Below, one piece after another: positions 20,749 through 30,183 of a DNA stretch of 64,000 bases. Source of the stretch: Streptomyces calvus (GTDB lineage: Bacteria; Actinomycetota; Actinomycetes; Streptomycetales; Streptomycetaceae); NCBI RefSeq assembly GCF_006782915.1, contig NZ_VCNP01000019.1:1-64000 (forward strand). Reading direction: 5' to 3'. Position 1 is the first letter of the stretch, and each line of letters starts with the position of its first letter. A program made the translations under genes and the position numbers. The notes under the pieces are model-generated. The model searched no databases. It was given only the letters and a program-made list of their open reading frames with translations, and was not told where the DNA came from.

Positions 20749-21597
20749 TCAGAACAGCACGCTCATGAAGGCGCCGACCTCCTGGAAGCCGACCCTCTCG
20801 TAGGTGCGGCGGGCGGGGGTGTTGAAGTCGTTGACGTAGAGGCTCGCCACGGGGGCGAAGTCGGTGAGGGCGTGGCGCAGGACGGCCGCCATGCCGGGTG
20901 CGGCGACGCCCCTGCCCCGGTGTTCGGGGGCGACCCAGACGCCCTGGATCTGGCAGGCGCGGTCGGTGGCGGCGCCGATCTCGGCCTTGAAGACGACCTT
21001 GCCGTCGGCGTCGAAGCGGGCGAACGAGCGGCCGGATCCGACGAGTTCGGCGACCCTCGCCTGGTAGAGCAGGCCGCCGTCGCCGGCCAGCGGGGAGACG
21101 CCGACCTCCTCGGTGAACATCGCCACGCACGCCGGCATGATCGTCTCCAGTTCGTCCTTGCGGACGCGGCGCACGTACGGGTCCGGGGCGACGCCGGCGG
21201 GCATGCGGTCGGTGACCATGAGCGGCTGGTGGGCGCGGACGTCGCGGGCCGGGCCCCACTGGGGTTCCAGCAGCCGCCAGAGTTCGGCGGTGGGACCGGC
21301 GGGGCCGACGATGGAGGAGCAGCGGCGGCTGGCGCGGCGGGCGCGGTCGGCGAAGGCGCGTACGGCGCGGGGGGTGGCGCAGAGGGGGACGAGGTTGGCG
21401 CCGGCGTAGCACAGGGAGGTCAGGACGCCGCCTTCGTACCAGCCCCACATCTCGCCGCCGAGCCGCCACGGGTCCAGGCCGGCGATCCGGACCCGGGCCG
21501 TGACGAAGGCGTTCGCGACCGGCTCGCGGTCGAGCACGGCGAGTGCGGCGTCCAGGTCACTCGGTTCGAGGACCCGGGATGTGGTCTGCGTCAACAC
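20749..21597 (-). CDS. Two-part GNAT acetyltransferase (DUF4081 plus GNAT)
   Basis: 282 residues from GTG 21597 (V-L-T-Q-T-T-S-R-V); the same frame remains open far upstream into ispG antisense territory, but homologues start near here. An N-terminal DUF4081-like half (LDREPVANAFVTARV...GEMWGWYEGG) is followed by a C-terminal GNAT domain with motif A QGVWVAPEHRGRGVAAPGMA and motif B NTPARRTYERVGF. The substrate is not known. The ribosome site is weak (TGAGG). It is separated from ispG by 197 bp holding a terminator and a dispersed repeat, so it probably has its own promoter. Confidence 0.82.
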   Translation of the reverse strand: MLTQTTSRVLEPSDLDAALAVLDREPVANAFVTARVRIAGLDPWRLGGEMWGWYEGGVLTSLCYAGANLVPLCATPRAVRAFADRARRASRRCSSIVGPAGPTAELWRLLEPQWGPARDVRAHQPLMVTDRMPAGVAPDPYVRRVRKDELETIMPACVAMFTEEVGVSPLAGDGGLLYQARVAELVGSGRSFARFDADGKVVFKAEIGAATDRACQIQGVWVAPEHRGRGVAAPGMAAVLRHALTDFAPVASLYVNDFNTPARRTYERVGFQEVGAFMSVLF

Positions 21598-21712
21598 GTG
21601 CGGGGCCTCACACACTGGGGTCTGCTGATTTCCGCACTGTACCCGCGGAAGCCGTGCCGTGCCGCCCCGTGTGGGTGCCGCCCGCTTCGAGGTGGCCGCC
21701 GGCCGCCGCACC

Positions 21713-21740
21713 GCCTCCGGGGGCCCACGCCCCCGGAGGC
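21713..21740 (-). terminator. ispG terminator hairpin
   Basis: Perfect 12-bp stem (21713-21724 with 21729-21740; arm GCCTCCGGGGGC) with a 4-nt CCAC loop, 55 bp downstream of the ispG stop. Confidence 0.82.
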
Positions 21741-21760
21741 CCGCTGCGGCCCTGCGCGCC

Positions 21761-21786
21761 CCTCGTCCTCGAACGCCGGACGGGCC
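21761..21786. repeat. 26-nt dispersed intergenic repeat, copy 1
   Basis: Core CGCCGGACGGGCC preceded by CCTCGTCCTCGAA, 8 bp beyond the ispG stop. 23 of 26 bases match copy 2 at 45721-45746, which sits at the same distance from the stop of the PucR gene. From memory this resembles a sequence widely scattered after Streptomyces genes. Confidence 0.7.
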
Positions 21787-21794
21787 GATGTCAC

Positions 21795-22952
<1,158 letters not shown>

Positions 22953-23074
22953 CTGCTGTGCAACCCCAAGTCGTGGATCAAGGTCCGGCTCCCCGTGAGC
23001 AGCGGGCTCCGGGCTCCGAGATTACGGCACGGGCCGAGGCCCGGGCACATCGCGCAGGTAAACCCGCCCAAAGG

Positions 23075-23110
23075 ACGACGGCCCGGAACGAAAGGGTTCC
23101 AGGCCGTCGT
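23075..23110 (-). terminator. Hairpin after the RseP-like gene
   Basis: Stem 23075-23089 with 23096-23110, 14 of 15 pairs (C84-A101 mismatch), 6-nt loop, 26 bp past the stop of the protease gene. Confidence 0.8.
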
Positions 23111-23135
23111 GAACGGAAGGTGTCGGCGTCGGGGC

Positions 23136-24440
23136 CTACGAGATCCGTACCGGGTTCACCACGTCGGCGATGAGGACGAGGATGGTGAAGCAGACGAAGA
23201 TCCCGGCCACGACATAGGCCACCGGCATCAGTTTCGCCACGTCGAACGGGCCCGGGTCGGGCCGGCGCAGCACCTTGGCGGTGTTGCGGCGCAGCGACTC
23301 CCACAGGGCGCCCGCGATGTGGCCGCCGTCGAGCGGCAGCAGCGGGAGCATGTTGAACAGGAACAGGGAGAGGTTGAATCCGGCGAGCAGCATCACGAAC
23401 ATGGCCAGCTGCTGGGACGCCGGGATGTCGAGGGTGGCGATCTCGCCGCCGACCCGGGCGGCGCCGACGACGCCCATCGGGGAGTCGGGTTCCCGGGGGC
23501 CGTCGCCGAAGGCGGCGTCCCACAGGGCGGGGATCTTGGACGGGAGGGCGGCGAGGGAGTCGACGGCGTCGCCGACCCGGTCGGTCATCCAGACCACGGA
23601 GTCGCCGAAGTCCTGTTTGACGACGCCGGTGGCGGCGCTGAAGCCGAGGAAGCCGGCCTTGACGTACTCGCCCTCGACGTAGGCGCCGCTCGCGTCCTTC
23701 TTGGCGACCTGGTTGGTGGCGATCTGCGCCTGGAGGGTCAGCTCGCGGCCGTCCCGCTCGACGACGATCGGCACGGCCCGGCCGGCGCTGTCCCGGATGA
23801 GGTCGGAGAGGGTGTCCCAGTCGTCGGTGCGGACGCCGTCGAAGGCGACGATCCTGTCACCGGCCTTCATGCCGGCGGCCGCGGCCGGGGACTCGGGGTC
23901 GGACTTCTTGCACTCGTCGCGGTTCTCGCTCTGCGAGATGACGCAGGGCGAGACGGAGCTGACGGTGGTGGTCTGCTGCTGGATGCCGAAGCCCATCAGC
24001 ACGGTGAGGAACAGCGCGACCGCGAGGATCAGGTTCATGAACGGGCCCGCGAACATCACGACGACCCGTTTCCACGGCTTGCGCGTGTAGAACAGGCGGT
24101 TCTCGTCGCCGGGCTTGAGCTCCTCGAACGCGGCGGAGCGGGCGTCCTCGATCATGCCGCGCCACGGTGAGGTGGAGCGGGCCTCCAGCCGGCCGTCGGG
24201 GCCCGGCGGGAACATGCCGATCATGCGGATGTAGCCGCCGAACGGGATGGCCTTGACGCCGTACTCGGTCTCGCCCTTGTGCCGTGACCACAGGGTCGGG
24301 CCGAAGCCGACCATGTACTGCGGCACCCGGATGCCGAACATCTTGGCGGTGGACAGGTGGCCCAGCTCGTGCCAGGCGATGGAGAACAGCAGGCCGACCG
24401 CGAAGACGACTATGCCGAGGATGAACATCAGGGTCGTCAT
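23136..24440 (-). CDS. RseP/site-2-type membrane metalloprotease
   Basis: 434 residues from ATG 24440. The first membrane helix carries the zinc site H-E-L-G-H at residues 24-28; the periplasmic part contains a PDZ domain ([17 protein letters not shown]), and the C-terminal membrane helices contain the third-ligand motif [10 protein letters not shown]. This is the family that cuts anti-sigma factors or signal-peptide remnants within the membrane; the substrate here is not shown. The inserted Cys pair region ([16 protein letters not shown]) lies in the outer loop. Its start overlaps the dxr stop (ATGA), the usual dxr-rseP pairing. Confidence 0.93.
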   Translation of the reverse strand: MTTLMFILGIVVFAVGLLFSIAWHELGHLSTAKMFGIRVPQYMVGFGPTLWSRHKGETEYGVKAIPFGGYIRMIGMFPPGPDGRLEARSTSPWRGMIEDARSAAFEELKPGDENRLFYTRKPWKRVVVMFAGPFMNLILAVALFLTVLMGFGIQQQTTTVSSVSPCVISQSENRDECKKSDPESPAAAAGMKAGDRIVAFDGVRTDDWDTLSDLIRDSAGRAVPIVVERDGRELTLQAQIATNQVAKKDASGAYVEGEYVKAGFLGFSAATGVVKQDFGDSVVWMTDRVGDAVDSLAALPSKIPALWDAAFGDGPREPDSPMGVVGAARVGGEIATLDIPASQQLAMFVMLLAGFNLSLFLFNMLPLLPLDGGHIAGALWESLRRNTAKVLRRPDPGPFDVAKLMPVAYVVAGIFVCFTILVLIADVVNPVRIS

Positions 24441-25699
24441 GCACGCGCCTCCGCGCTCGCCGTCCGGACAGTCAGTTCCCGGGCCCGCTCGCGGGCCCAG
24501 GCTTCCGCTTCGAGGACGTCCGACACGGTCAGCGAGGTTCCCGTCGCCGGGGTGCCGTGCTCCTCGACGACCCGGGTGACGGTCTCCATGATGCCGTTGA
24601 AGGGCAGCGCGCCGGCGCGGAACGCCTCCACGCACTCCTCGTTCGCGGCATTGAACACCGCCGGGGCGGTGCCCGCGAGCTCACCGACGTGCCGGGCGAG
24701 GTCGACCGAGGGGAACGCCTCGTTGTCCAGGGGGAAGAACTCCCAGGTGGACGCCTTGCTCCAGTCGAAGACCGGGGCGGCGTCGGGGACCCTCTCGGGC
24801 CAGCCGAGGCCGATGGCGATGGGCCCGCGCATGTCGGGGGGCGTCGCCTGGGCCAGTGTCGATCCGTCCGTGAACTCCACCATCGAGTGGACGTACGACT
24901 GCGGGTGCACGACGACCTCGATGCGGTCGAAGGGAATGTCGTACAGCAGGTGCGCCTCGATGACCTCCAGGCCCTTGTTGACGAGGGTCGCGGAGTTGAT
25001 CGTGATGACCGGTCCCATGGCCCAGGTGGGGTGGGCGAGGGCGTCCTCGACGGTGACGTCGGCCAGCTGCTCCTTGGTGCGGCCGCGGAAGGGGCCGCCG
25101 GAGGCGGTGACGACGAGGCGCCGCACATCGGCGCGGGTGCCCGCGGCCAGCGCCTGGAAGAGCGCGGCGTGCTCGGAGTCGACCGGGATGATCTGCCCGG
25201 GCTTGGCGAGCGCCTTGACCAGCGGGCCGCCGACGATGAGCGACTCCTTGTTGGCGAGCGCGAGGGTGCGGCCCGCCTCCAGGGCGGCGAGGGTCGGCGC
25301 GAGGCCGATGGAGCCGGTGATGCCGTTGAGGACGGTGTGGCAGGCGGAGGCGGCGAGCTGGGTGGCCGCGTCCTTCCCGGCCAGGATCTCGGGCAGCGGC
25401 TCCCCCGCCCCGTACTGCGCGGACAGCGCCTCGCGCAGCGCGGGTACGACGTCCTCGCGGGCGACGGCGACCGTGCGCACCCGCAGCCGGCGGGCCTGCT
25501 CGGCGAGGAGGGCGACCCGGCCGCCGTTGGCGGACAGGCCGGTGACCCGGAAGCGGTCGGGGTTGCGCAGCACGAGGTCGATGGCCTGGGTGCCGATCGA
25601 CCCGGTGGAGCCGAGGATCACCACGTCCTTCGGGCCGTCTCCCGCCACGGGGTCGTACACCAGGTGCGGGTCGGCGAGGGGAGCTGGAGCGTCGGTCAT
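24437..25699 (-). CDS. dxr: 1-deoxy-D-xylulose-5-phosphate reductoisomerase
   Basis: Second step of the MEP pathway: NADPH-dependent conversion of DXP to MEP. 420 residues from ATG 25699 (M-T-D-A-P-A-P); the same frame is open further upstream but only as antisense or gap sequence. NADPH-binding loop G-S-T-G-S-I-G-T-Q at 30-38, [11 protein letters not shown] near 148-158, the metal/substrate segment [10 protein letters not shown] and the [16 protein letters not shown] block are all present. Translationally coupled to the RseP-like gene. Confidence 0.97.
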   Translation of the reverse strand: MTDAPAPLADPHLVYDPVAGDGPKDVVILGSTGSIGTQAIDLVLRNPDRFRVTGLSANGGRVALLAEQARRLRVRTVAVAREDVVPALREALSAQYGAGEPLPEILAGKDAATQLAASACHTVLNGITGSIGLAPTLAALEAGRTLALANKESLIVGGPLVKALAKPGQIIPVDSEHAALFQALAAGTRADVRRLVVTASGGPFRGRTKEQLADVTVEDALAHPTWAMGPVITINSATLVNKGLEVIEAHLLYDIPFDRIEVVVHPQSYVHSMVEFTDGSTLAQATPPDMRGPIAIGLGWPERVPDAAPVFDWSKASTWEFFPLDNEAFPSVDLARHVGELAGTAPAVFNAANEECVEAFRAGALPFNGIMETVTRVVEEHGTPATGTSLTVSDVLEAEAWARERARELTVRTASAEARA

Positions 25700-25834
25700 G
25701 GACCCATTGTGTCGGGTCGTGACCGCCGCCGTGGCCCCGCCCCGGCGGCCCGCCCGCGCGTCCTGCCGCGCAAAGGGAGGGGAAGCCCGGATTCCGGAAC
25801 CGGTGTCCCCTCCCCCGTGTCCCCGGCCGTCCCG

Positions 25835-25859
25835 GCCGGCCGCGTCGGGCGCGGCCGGC
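25835..25859 (-). terminator. Hairpin after the acyl-CoA dehydrogenase gene
   Basis: Perfect 10-bp stem (25835-25844 with 25850-25859; arm GCCGGCCGCG), 5-nt loop, 22 bp beyond the stop and about 135 bp before dxr. Confidence 0.65.
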
Positions 25860-25881
25860 GTCGGCTGCGGCGGCCGCGCGG

Positions 25882-27831
25882 TCAGCGGATCGGGCGGTGG
25901 ACGTTGTCGCGGGCGCTCGGGCCCGGGGTGGCGTCCGCGATCCAGGGGCCGTCGCCGGAAGGGTCGACGATGCCCTGTTCCAGCCACGCGTAGTCGCCGG
26001 CGAGCACGTTCCGCACGACCTTGCGGTCGAGGTCGTCGGTGTTGGTCCACAGCCGGGCGAAGAGTTCGTCGACCCGGATGCGGGCCTGGCGGCAGAAGGC
26101 GTCGGCGAGCTGGTAGGCCTCGCGGCCGTGCTCGCCGCGGCCGCGCAGGAGTTCCGCGCGGACGCAGGCGGCGCTCATCGCGAACAGTTCGGCGCCGATG
26201 TCGACGATCCGGCCGAGGAAGCCCTGCTTGGTCTCCATCCGGCCCTGCCAGCGGGACATGGCGTAGAAGGTGGAGCGGGCCAGCTTGCGGGCGGCGCGCT
26301 CGACGTACCGCAGGTGCGGTGACAGGTCGATGCCGTGCCGGAACCCGCCGTACGAGCCGGGGAGCTGGCCCGGGCCGGCGACGAGCCGCGGCAGCCACCT
26401 GGCGTAGAACACGCCCGCGTTGGCGCCCGCCCGCGCCTTGTCGGAGAGCGACTTGTCCGGGTCGATGAGGTCGCCGGCGACCGAGAGGTGGGCGTCGACG
26501 GCCTCGCGGGCGATCAGCAGGTGCATGATCTCGGTGGAGCCCTCGAAGATGCGGTTGATGCGCAGGTCGCGCAGCATCTGCTCGGCGGGGACCGCGCGTT
26601 CGCCGCGGGCGCGGAGGGAGTCGGCGGTCTCGAAGCCGCGTCCGCCGCGGATCTGGACCAGTTCGTCGGCCATCCGCCAGGCCGCCTCGGAGCCGTACAG
26701 CTTGGCGAGCGCGGCCTCGATGCGGATGTCGTTGCGGTCCTCGTCGGCCATCTGGGAGGACAGGTCGAGGACGGCCTCCAGGGCGAAGGTGGTCGCCGCG
26801 ATGTACGCGATCTTGGAGCCGACGGCCTCGTGCAGCGCCACCGGCTTGCCCCACTGCTCGCGCGCCGCCGACCACTCGCGGGCGATCTTCAGGCACCACT
26901 TGCCGGCGCCGACGCACATCGCGGGCAGGGACAGCCGCCCGGTGTTGAGCGTGGTGAGGGCGATCTTCAGGCCCTGGCCCTCCTCGCCGATGCGGTGGGC
27001 GGCGGGGACGCGGACGCGGTGGAAGCGGGTGACGCCGTTCTCCAGGCCGCGCAGGCCCATGAAGGCGTTGCGGTTCTCGACGGTGACGCCCTCGGCGGCC
27101 GCCTCGACCACGAACGCGGTGATGCCGCCGCGGTGGCCCTCGGACCGCGGCACCCGGGCCATGACCACGAGCAGGTCGGCGACCACGCCGTTGGTCGTCC
27201 ACAGCTTCACGCCGTCCAGGACGTAGTCGTCGCCGTCGGGGACGGCGGTGGTGGCGAGCCGGGCCGGGTCGGAGCCGACGTCGGGCTCGGTGAGCAGGAA
27301 GGCGGAGATGTCGGTGCGGGCGCAGCGCGGCAGGAAGGTGTCCTTCTGCTCCTGGGTGCCGAAGAGCTTCAGCGGCTGCGGGACGCCGATCGACTGGTGT
27401 GCGGACAGCAGCGCGCCGAGGGCCGGGTTGGCGGAGCCGACCAGCGCGAGCGCCTTGTTGTAGTACACCTGTGTGAGGCCGAGGCCGCCGTACTTGGTGT
27501 CGATCTTCATGCCGAAGGCGCCGAGTTCCTTGAGCCCGGTGATCACCTCGTCGGGGATGCGCGCCTCGCGTTCGATGAGCGCTCCGTCGATCTTCGTCTC
27601 GCAGAAGTCGCGGAGCTTGGCGAGGAACTCCTCGCCCCGCTCGGTGTCCTCGTCGGCGGGGAGCGGGTGGGGGTGGATGAGGTCGAGCCGGAAGCGGCCG
27701 AGGAACAGTTCCTTGGCGAAGCTGGGCTTGCGCCAGTCCTGTTCCCGGGCGGCCTCCGCGACCTGGCGGGCCTCGCGCTCCGTGACGGTGGGACGGGACG
27801 GGGACGGGGGTGACTCGGATACTGCGGACAT
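25882..27831 (-). CDS. Acyl-CoA dehydrogenase, large form
   Basis: FAD enzyme of fatty-acid beta-oxidation. 649 residues from ATG 27831, with GAGGTGA about 5 nt upstream; the longer frame to 28056 is not supported. The N-terminal and middle domains have the family blocks SAFLLTEPDVGSDPARL and YVLDGVKLWTTNGVVADLLVVMA; the C-terminal domain has RGGRGFE and the active-site region N-R-I-F-E-G-S-T-E-I-M. A further C-terminal region of about 180 residues resembles the extension of VLCAD/ACAD9-type enzymes. It is divergent from lacI, separated by 439 bp. Confidence 0.93.
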   Translation of the reverse strand: MSAVSESPPSPSRPTVTEREARQVAEAAREQDWRKPSFAKELFLGRFRLDLIHPHPLPADEDTERGEEFLAKLRDFCETKIDGALIEREARIPDEVITGLKELGAFGMKIDTKYGGLGLTQVYYNKALALVGSANPALGALLSAHQSIGVPQPLKLFGTQEQKDTFLPRCARTDISAFLLTEPDVGSDPARLATTAVPDGDDYVLDGVKLWTTNGVVADLLVVMARVPRSEGHRGGITAFVVEAAAEGVTVENRNAFMGLRGLENGVTRFHRVRVPAAHRIGEEGQGLKIALTTLNTGRLSLPAMCVGAGKWCLKIAREWSAAREQWGKPVALHEAVGSKIAYIAATTFALEAVLDLSSQMADEDRNDIRIEAALAKLYGSEAAWRMADELVQIRGGRGFETADSLRARGERAVPAEQMLRDLRINRIFEGSTEIMHLLIAREAVDAHLSVAGDLIDPDKSLSDKARAGANAGVFYARWLPRLVAGPGQLPGSYGGFRHGIDLSPHLRYVERAARKLARSTFYAMSRWQGRMETKQGFLGRIVDIGAELFAMSAACVRAELLRGRGEHGREAYQLADAFCRQARIRVDELFARLWTNTDDLDRKVVRNVLAGDYAWLEQGIVDPSGDGPWIADATPGPSARDNVHRPIR

Positions 27832-28136
27832 GAGGCTCACCTCGCCGCGTTTCGGGATGGAGGGGCGGTATGGCGGTTGTACCGGTCCCGCGTGATCGTT
27901 TCGGGCGATCGCGGGTGTTTCTTCGCTGACGGGTGCTACTCGATCGTATGTACCTGATACGGGACGGTCCCACCCCCCTTCCTGCGGCCGTTCGGCCCAT
28001 GCCGGGGCCGGGCGGGGTGCCGCCTTCGTCGCGGACCCCGGGCGGCGGTCGCGCACCGCGGGTGCCGCCGGGGTCCGCGACGCGGGCGACCACTACCCTG
28101 GTCGCGGACGGACCGCCCTGTCCGACCGGAGAAGCG

Positions 28137-28150
28137 TCGAAGCGCTTCGA
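28137..28150. promoter_or_regulatory. LacI-family operator, site 1
   Basis: Perfect 14-bp palindrome TCGAAGCGCTTCGA, 121 bp upstream of the lacI ATG. The even-length palindrome with a central CG step (AAGCGCTT core) is the form bound by LacI-family dimers. Identical copies occur at 40826 and 41008. Confidence 0.82.
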
Positions 28151-28239
28151 CACCCGCCTGACCACCTATGGACACCCGTCTCCGCTAGGGACTACTGTCG
28201 ATTCCACCCTCATCCACCCTGGTAAGTCCGCGCGCATTG

Positions 28240-28253
28240 TCGAAGCGCTTCAC
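28240..28253. promoter_or_regulatory. LacI-family operator, site 2 (imperfect)
   Basis: TCGAAGCGCTTCAC matches the palindrome at 12 of 14 positions and lies 17 bp upstream of the lacI ATG, a position suited to autorepression. Confidence 0.72.
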
Positions 28254-28270
28254 ACCCTTTGGAGAGCTGG

Positions 28271-29320
28271 ATGGTCACCCTCGCCGAGGTCGCCCAGCAC
28301 GCCGGAGTCTCCGCGAGCACGGTGAGCTATGTCCTCAGCGGCAAGCGGTCGATCTCCGCGAACACCCGGCAGCGGGTCGAGCGGAGCATCCGCGAACTCG
28401 GGTACCACCCGAACGCCGGGGCCCGCGCCCTGGCCAGCAGCAGGTCCAACGTCATCGCGCTGATGATCCCCCTGCGCACCGACATGTACGTGCCGGTGAT
28501 GATGGAGATCGCCATCGCGGTCGCCACGACGGCCCGCACGCACGGCTACGACGTGCTCCTGCTCACCGGCGAGGAGGGCCCCGACGCGGTGCGCCGCGTC
28601 GCCGGCAGCGGACTCGCCGACGGCATGATCCTGATGGACGTCGAACTCGACGACGAGCGGCTGCCGTTGCTGCGGGGTGGGGGTCCCGCCGCTCGAGCGG
28701 AGTCGAGAGTGGGGGACGACCAGCCCGCGGTACTGATCGGGCTGCCCGCCGACACCACCGGACTCACCTGCGTCGACCTCGACTTCAAGGCCACCGGCGC
28801 GCTGTGCGTGGAACATCTCGCCGAGCACGGGCACCGCGACATCGCCGTCATCGGTGAGGCGCCCGCCGTCTACGAACGGCACACCGGCTTCGCCGAGCGC
28901 ACCCTCGACGGACTGCGCGGCCGGGCGCGGGAGCTGGGGCTGCGCCTGCTGCACCGCCCCTGCGAGGGCGGATACGACGCGATGGCCGTGACACTGGCCC
29001 GGATCCTCGACGAACGCCCGGGCACCACGGGCTTCGTGGTGCAGAACGAGTCGGCGGTCGAGCCGCTGCTCGCCCTGCTGCGGCAGCAGGGCCGGGCCGT
29101 GCCGGAGGACGTGTCGGTGGTCGCGATCTGCCCGGAGCAGGTCGCCGTGCAGGCGTCGGTGCGGCTGACCTCGGTCGCCATCCCGGCGCAGGAGATGGGC
29201 CGGCGGGCCGTGGAGCAGCTGGTCGCGAAGTTCGAGGGGCGGGGCGGGGACGAGGTGGTGCTGCTCGCGCCGGAGCTGACGGTGCGCGCGAGCTCGGGCC
29301 CGGCACCCGGCCGGCCGTAG
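28271..29320 (+). CDS. LacI-family transcriptional regulator of the polysaccharide locus
   Basis: 349 residues from ATG 28271, with GGAGA 6 nt upstream; an in-frame TTG at 28259 is less likely. The N-terminal HTH (V-T-L-A-E-V-A-Q-H-A-G-V-S-A-S-T-V-S-Y-V-L) and hinge (ARALASSRSNVIAL) are typical; residues 60-349 form the sugar-binding effector domain. Residues 135-149 (R-G-G-G-P-A-A-R-A-E-S-R-V-G-D) are unlike the family and are encoded by a 41-nt dispersed repeat inserted in frame. Operators sit directly upstream and in the importer/GH3 divergent region. Likely a repressor released by an imported oligosaccharide; the ligand is inferred from the neighbouring enzymes. Confidence 0.88.
   Translation: MVTLAEVAQHAGVSASTVSYVLSGKRSISANTRQRVERSIRELGYHPNAGARALASSRSNVIALMIPLRTDMYVPVMMEIAIAVATTARTHGYDVLLLTGEEGPDAVRRVAGSGLADGMILMDVELDDERLPLLRGGGPAARAESRVGDDQPAVLIGLPADTTGLTCVDLDFKATGALCVEHLAEHGHRDIAVIGEAPAVYERHTGFAERTLDGLRGRARELGLRLLHRPCEGGYDAMAVTLARILDERPGTTGFVVQNESAVEPLLALLRQQGRAVPEDVSVVAICPEQVAVQASVRLTSVAIPAQEMGRRAVEQLVAKFEGRGGDEVVLLAPELTVRASSGPAPGRP
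28677..28717. repeat. 41-nt dispersed repeat, copy 1, inside lacI
   Basis: Begins GTGGGGGT and ends GTGGGGGA(C), with a central CTCGAGCGGAG; 35 of 41 positions match copy 2 at 36900-36940. From memory the element is common between genes in Streptomyces. Here it lies within the coding sequence and stays in frame. Confidence 0.8.
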
Positions 29321-29387
29321 CGCCGACGCCCCTCCCGACGGCCGGTGTCGCCCGCACCGGCCCGTGACCTCCTCCTGCCGGCTGCCG

Positions 29388-29422
29388 CCCGCACCGGCCC
29401 CGGTGAGCGGGACCGGCGCGGG
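29388..29422. terminator. Bidirectional hairpin between lacI and the GH12 gene
   Basis: Imperfect stem 29388-29402 with 29408-29422, 13 of 15 pairs, 5-nt GTGAG loop, between two convergent stops. The left arm sequence GCCCGCACCGG also occurs at 29350, a partial duplication. Confidence 0.65.
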
Positions 29423-29434
29423 TGGTGTCCTGGC

Positions 29435-30148
29435 CTAGCCGCCGGAGACGGTCAGGTTGTTGGTGCGGAAGTCCAGGCCGCCGGACGACGAGGTGATCTC
29501 GTAGCCGAACTGCACGTCGCCGATGGTCTCGTTGCCCATCCAGCCCTTGGTGTCCTTGATCCACTTCAGGACCGGGAGGATGTCGACGGTGCCGGCGTTC
29601 GAGTCCGAGGTGCGCAGGAACGAGAAGACCTCGTTGGCGCCGTTGTTGCCCTTGTACACGTCCCAGGTGTGGCCGCCGAGGCTCACCCTGCCCTGCGCGG
29701 TGCCGAGCGGACCCACGGCGCCGTTGTGGTTGACCCACAGCATGATCTCGTAGTCGTAGTCCGTGTCCCAGATGTCGTACGAGGTGTTGTACGCGCCGGA
29801 GGACGGGACGGTGACGTTGTAGCTGCTGGTGAGCGAGCCGATGGAGGTGATCGGCTTGTTGATCACCTTCTTGGCGTTCGGGTAGGACTTGATGCCGCCG
29901 GTGTTGGGGTGGTCGGCCCACACGCCCCAATTGGTCCCGGAGTTGGCCCAGACGCACTGGGCTCCGGCGCCGGAGCCCCAGATGTTGTTGTAGAGCGTGT
30001 AGCCGTTGAGGCTGGTGTTGCCCCACTGGTCGCAGGAGTTCCAGACGGCGGCGTGGGCGGGGGCGGAGGCGAGGCCGACCGTCGCGCCGAGCGCGAGGGC
30101 CGGCGCCAGCAGGGCCTTGGTGATCCTGCTCAGGGTGCTGGGTGCCAT
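29435..30148 (-). CDS. Secreted GH12 endoglucanase / xyloglucanase
   Basis: 237 residues from ATG 30148, with GGAAGG upstream. A Sec signal peptide (basic start, A/L core, A-S-A-P-A-H-A cleavage after Ala33) precedes a single GH12 domain. Recognisable blocks are W-N-S-C-D-Q-W-G-N-T-S-L-N-G-Y, then Y-E-I-M-L-W with the nucleophile Glu134, and Q-F-G-Y-E-I with the acid/base Glu217. No carbohydrate-binding module. GH12 enzymes cleave beta-1,4-glucan or xyloglucan outside the cell; the neighbours favour xyloglucan. Last gene of the transporter-GH74-GH42-GH95-GH12 run, 35 bp after GH95. Confidence 0.93.
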   Translation of the reverse strand: MAPSTLSRITKALLAPALALGATVGLASAPAHAAVWNSCDQWGNTSLNGYTLYNNIWGSGAGAQCVWANSGTNWGVWADHPNTGGIKSYPNAKKVINKPITSIGSLTSSYNVTVPSSGAYNTSYDIWDTDYDYEIMLWVNHNGAVGPLGTAQGRVSLGGHTWDVYKGNNGANEVFSFLRTSDSNAGTVDILPVLKWIKDTKGWMGNETIGDVQFGYEITSSSGGLDFRTNNLTVSGG

Positions 30149-30183
30149 GGTTGTCCTTCCATGGGTGGGGGGGATGGTTGCGG

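Larger units (their letters stand above)
27832..28270. promoter_or_regulatory. Divergent control region, acyl-CoA dehydrogenase / lacI
   Basis: 439 bp without a gene. It contains the palindrome at 28137-28150 and the imperfect copy at 28240-28253. I see no convincing small ORF or RNA. Both operator-like sites are close to lacI and over 300 bp from the dehydrogenase start, so they should mainly serve lacI. Confidence 0.7.
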
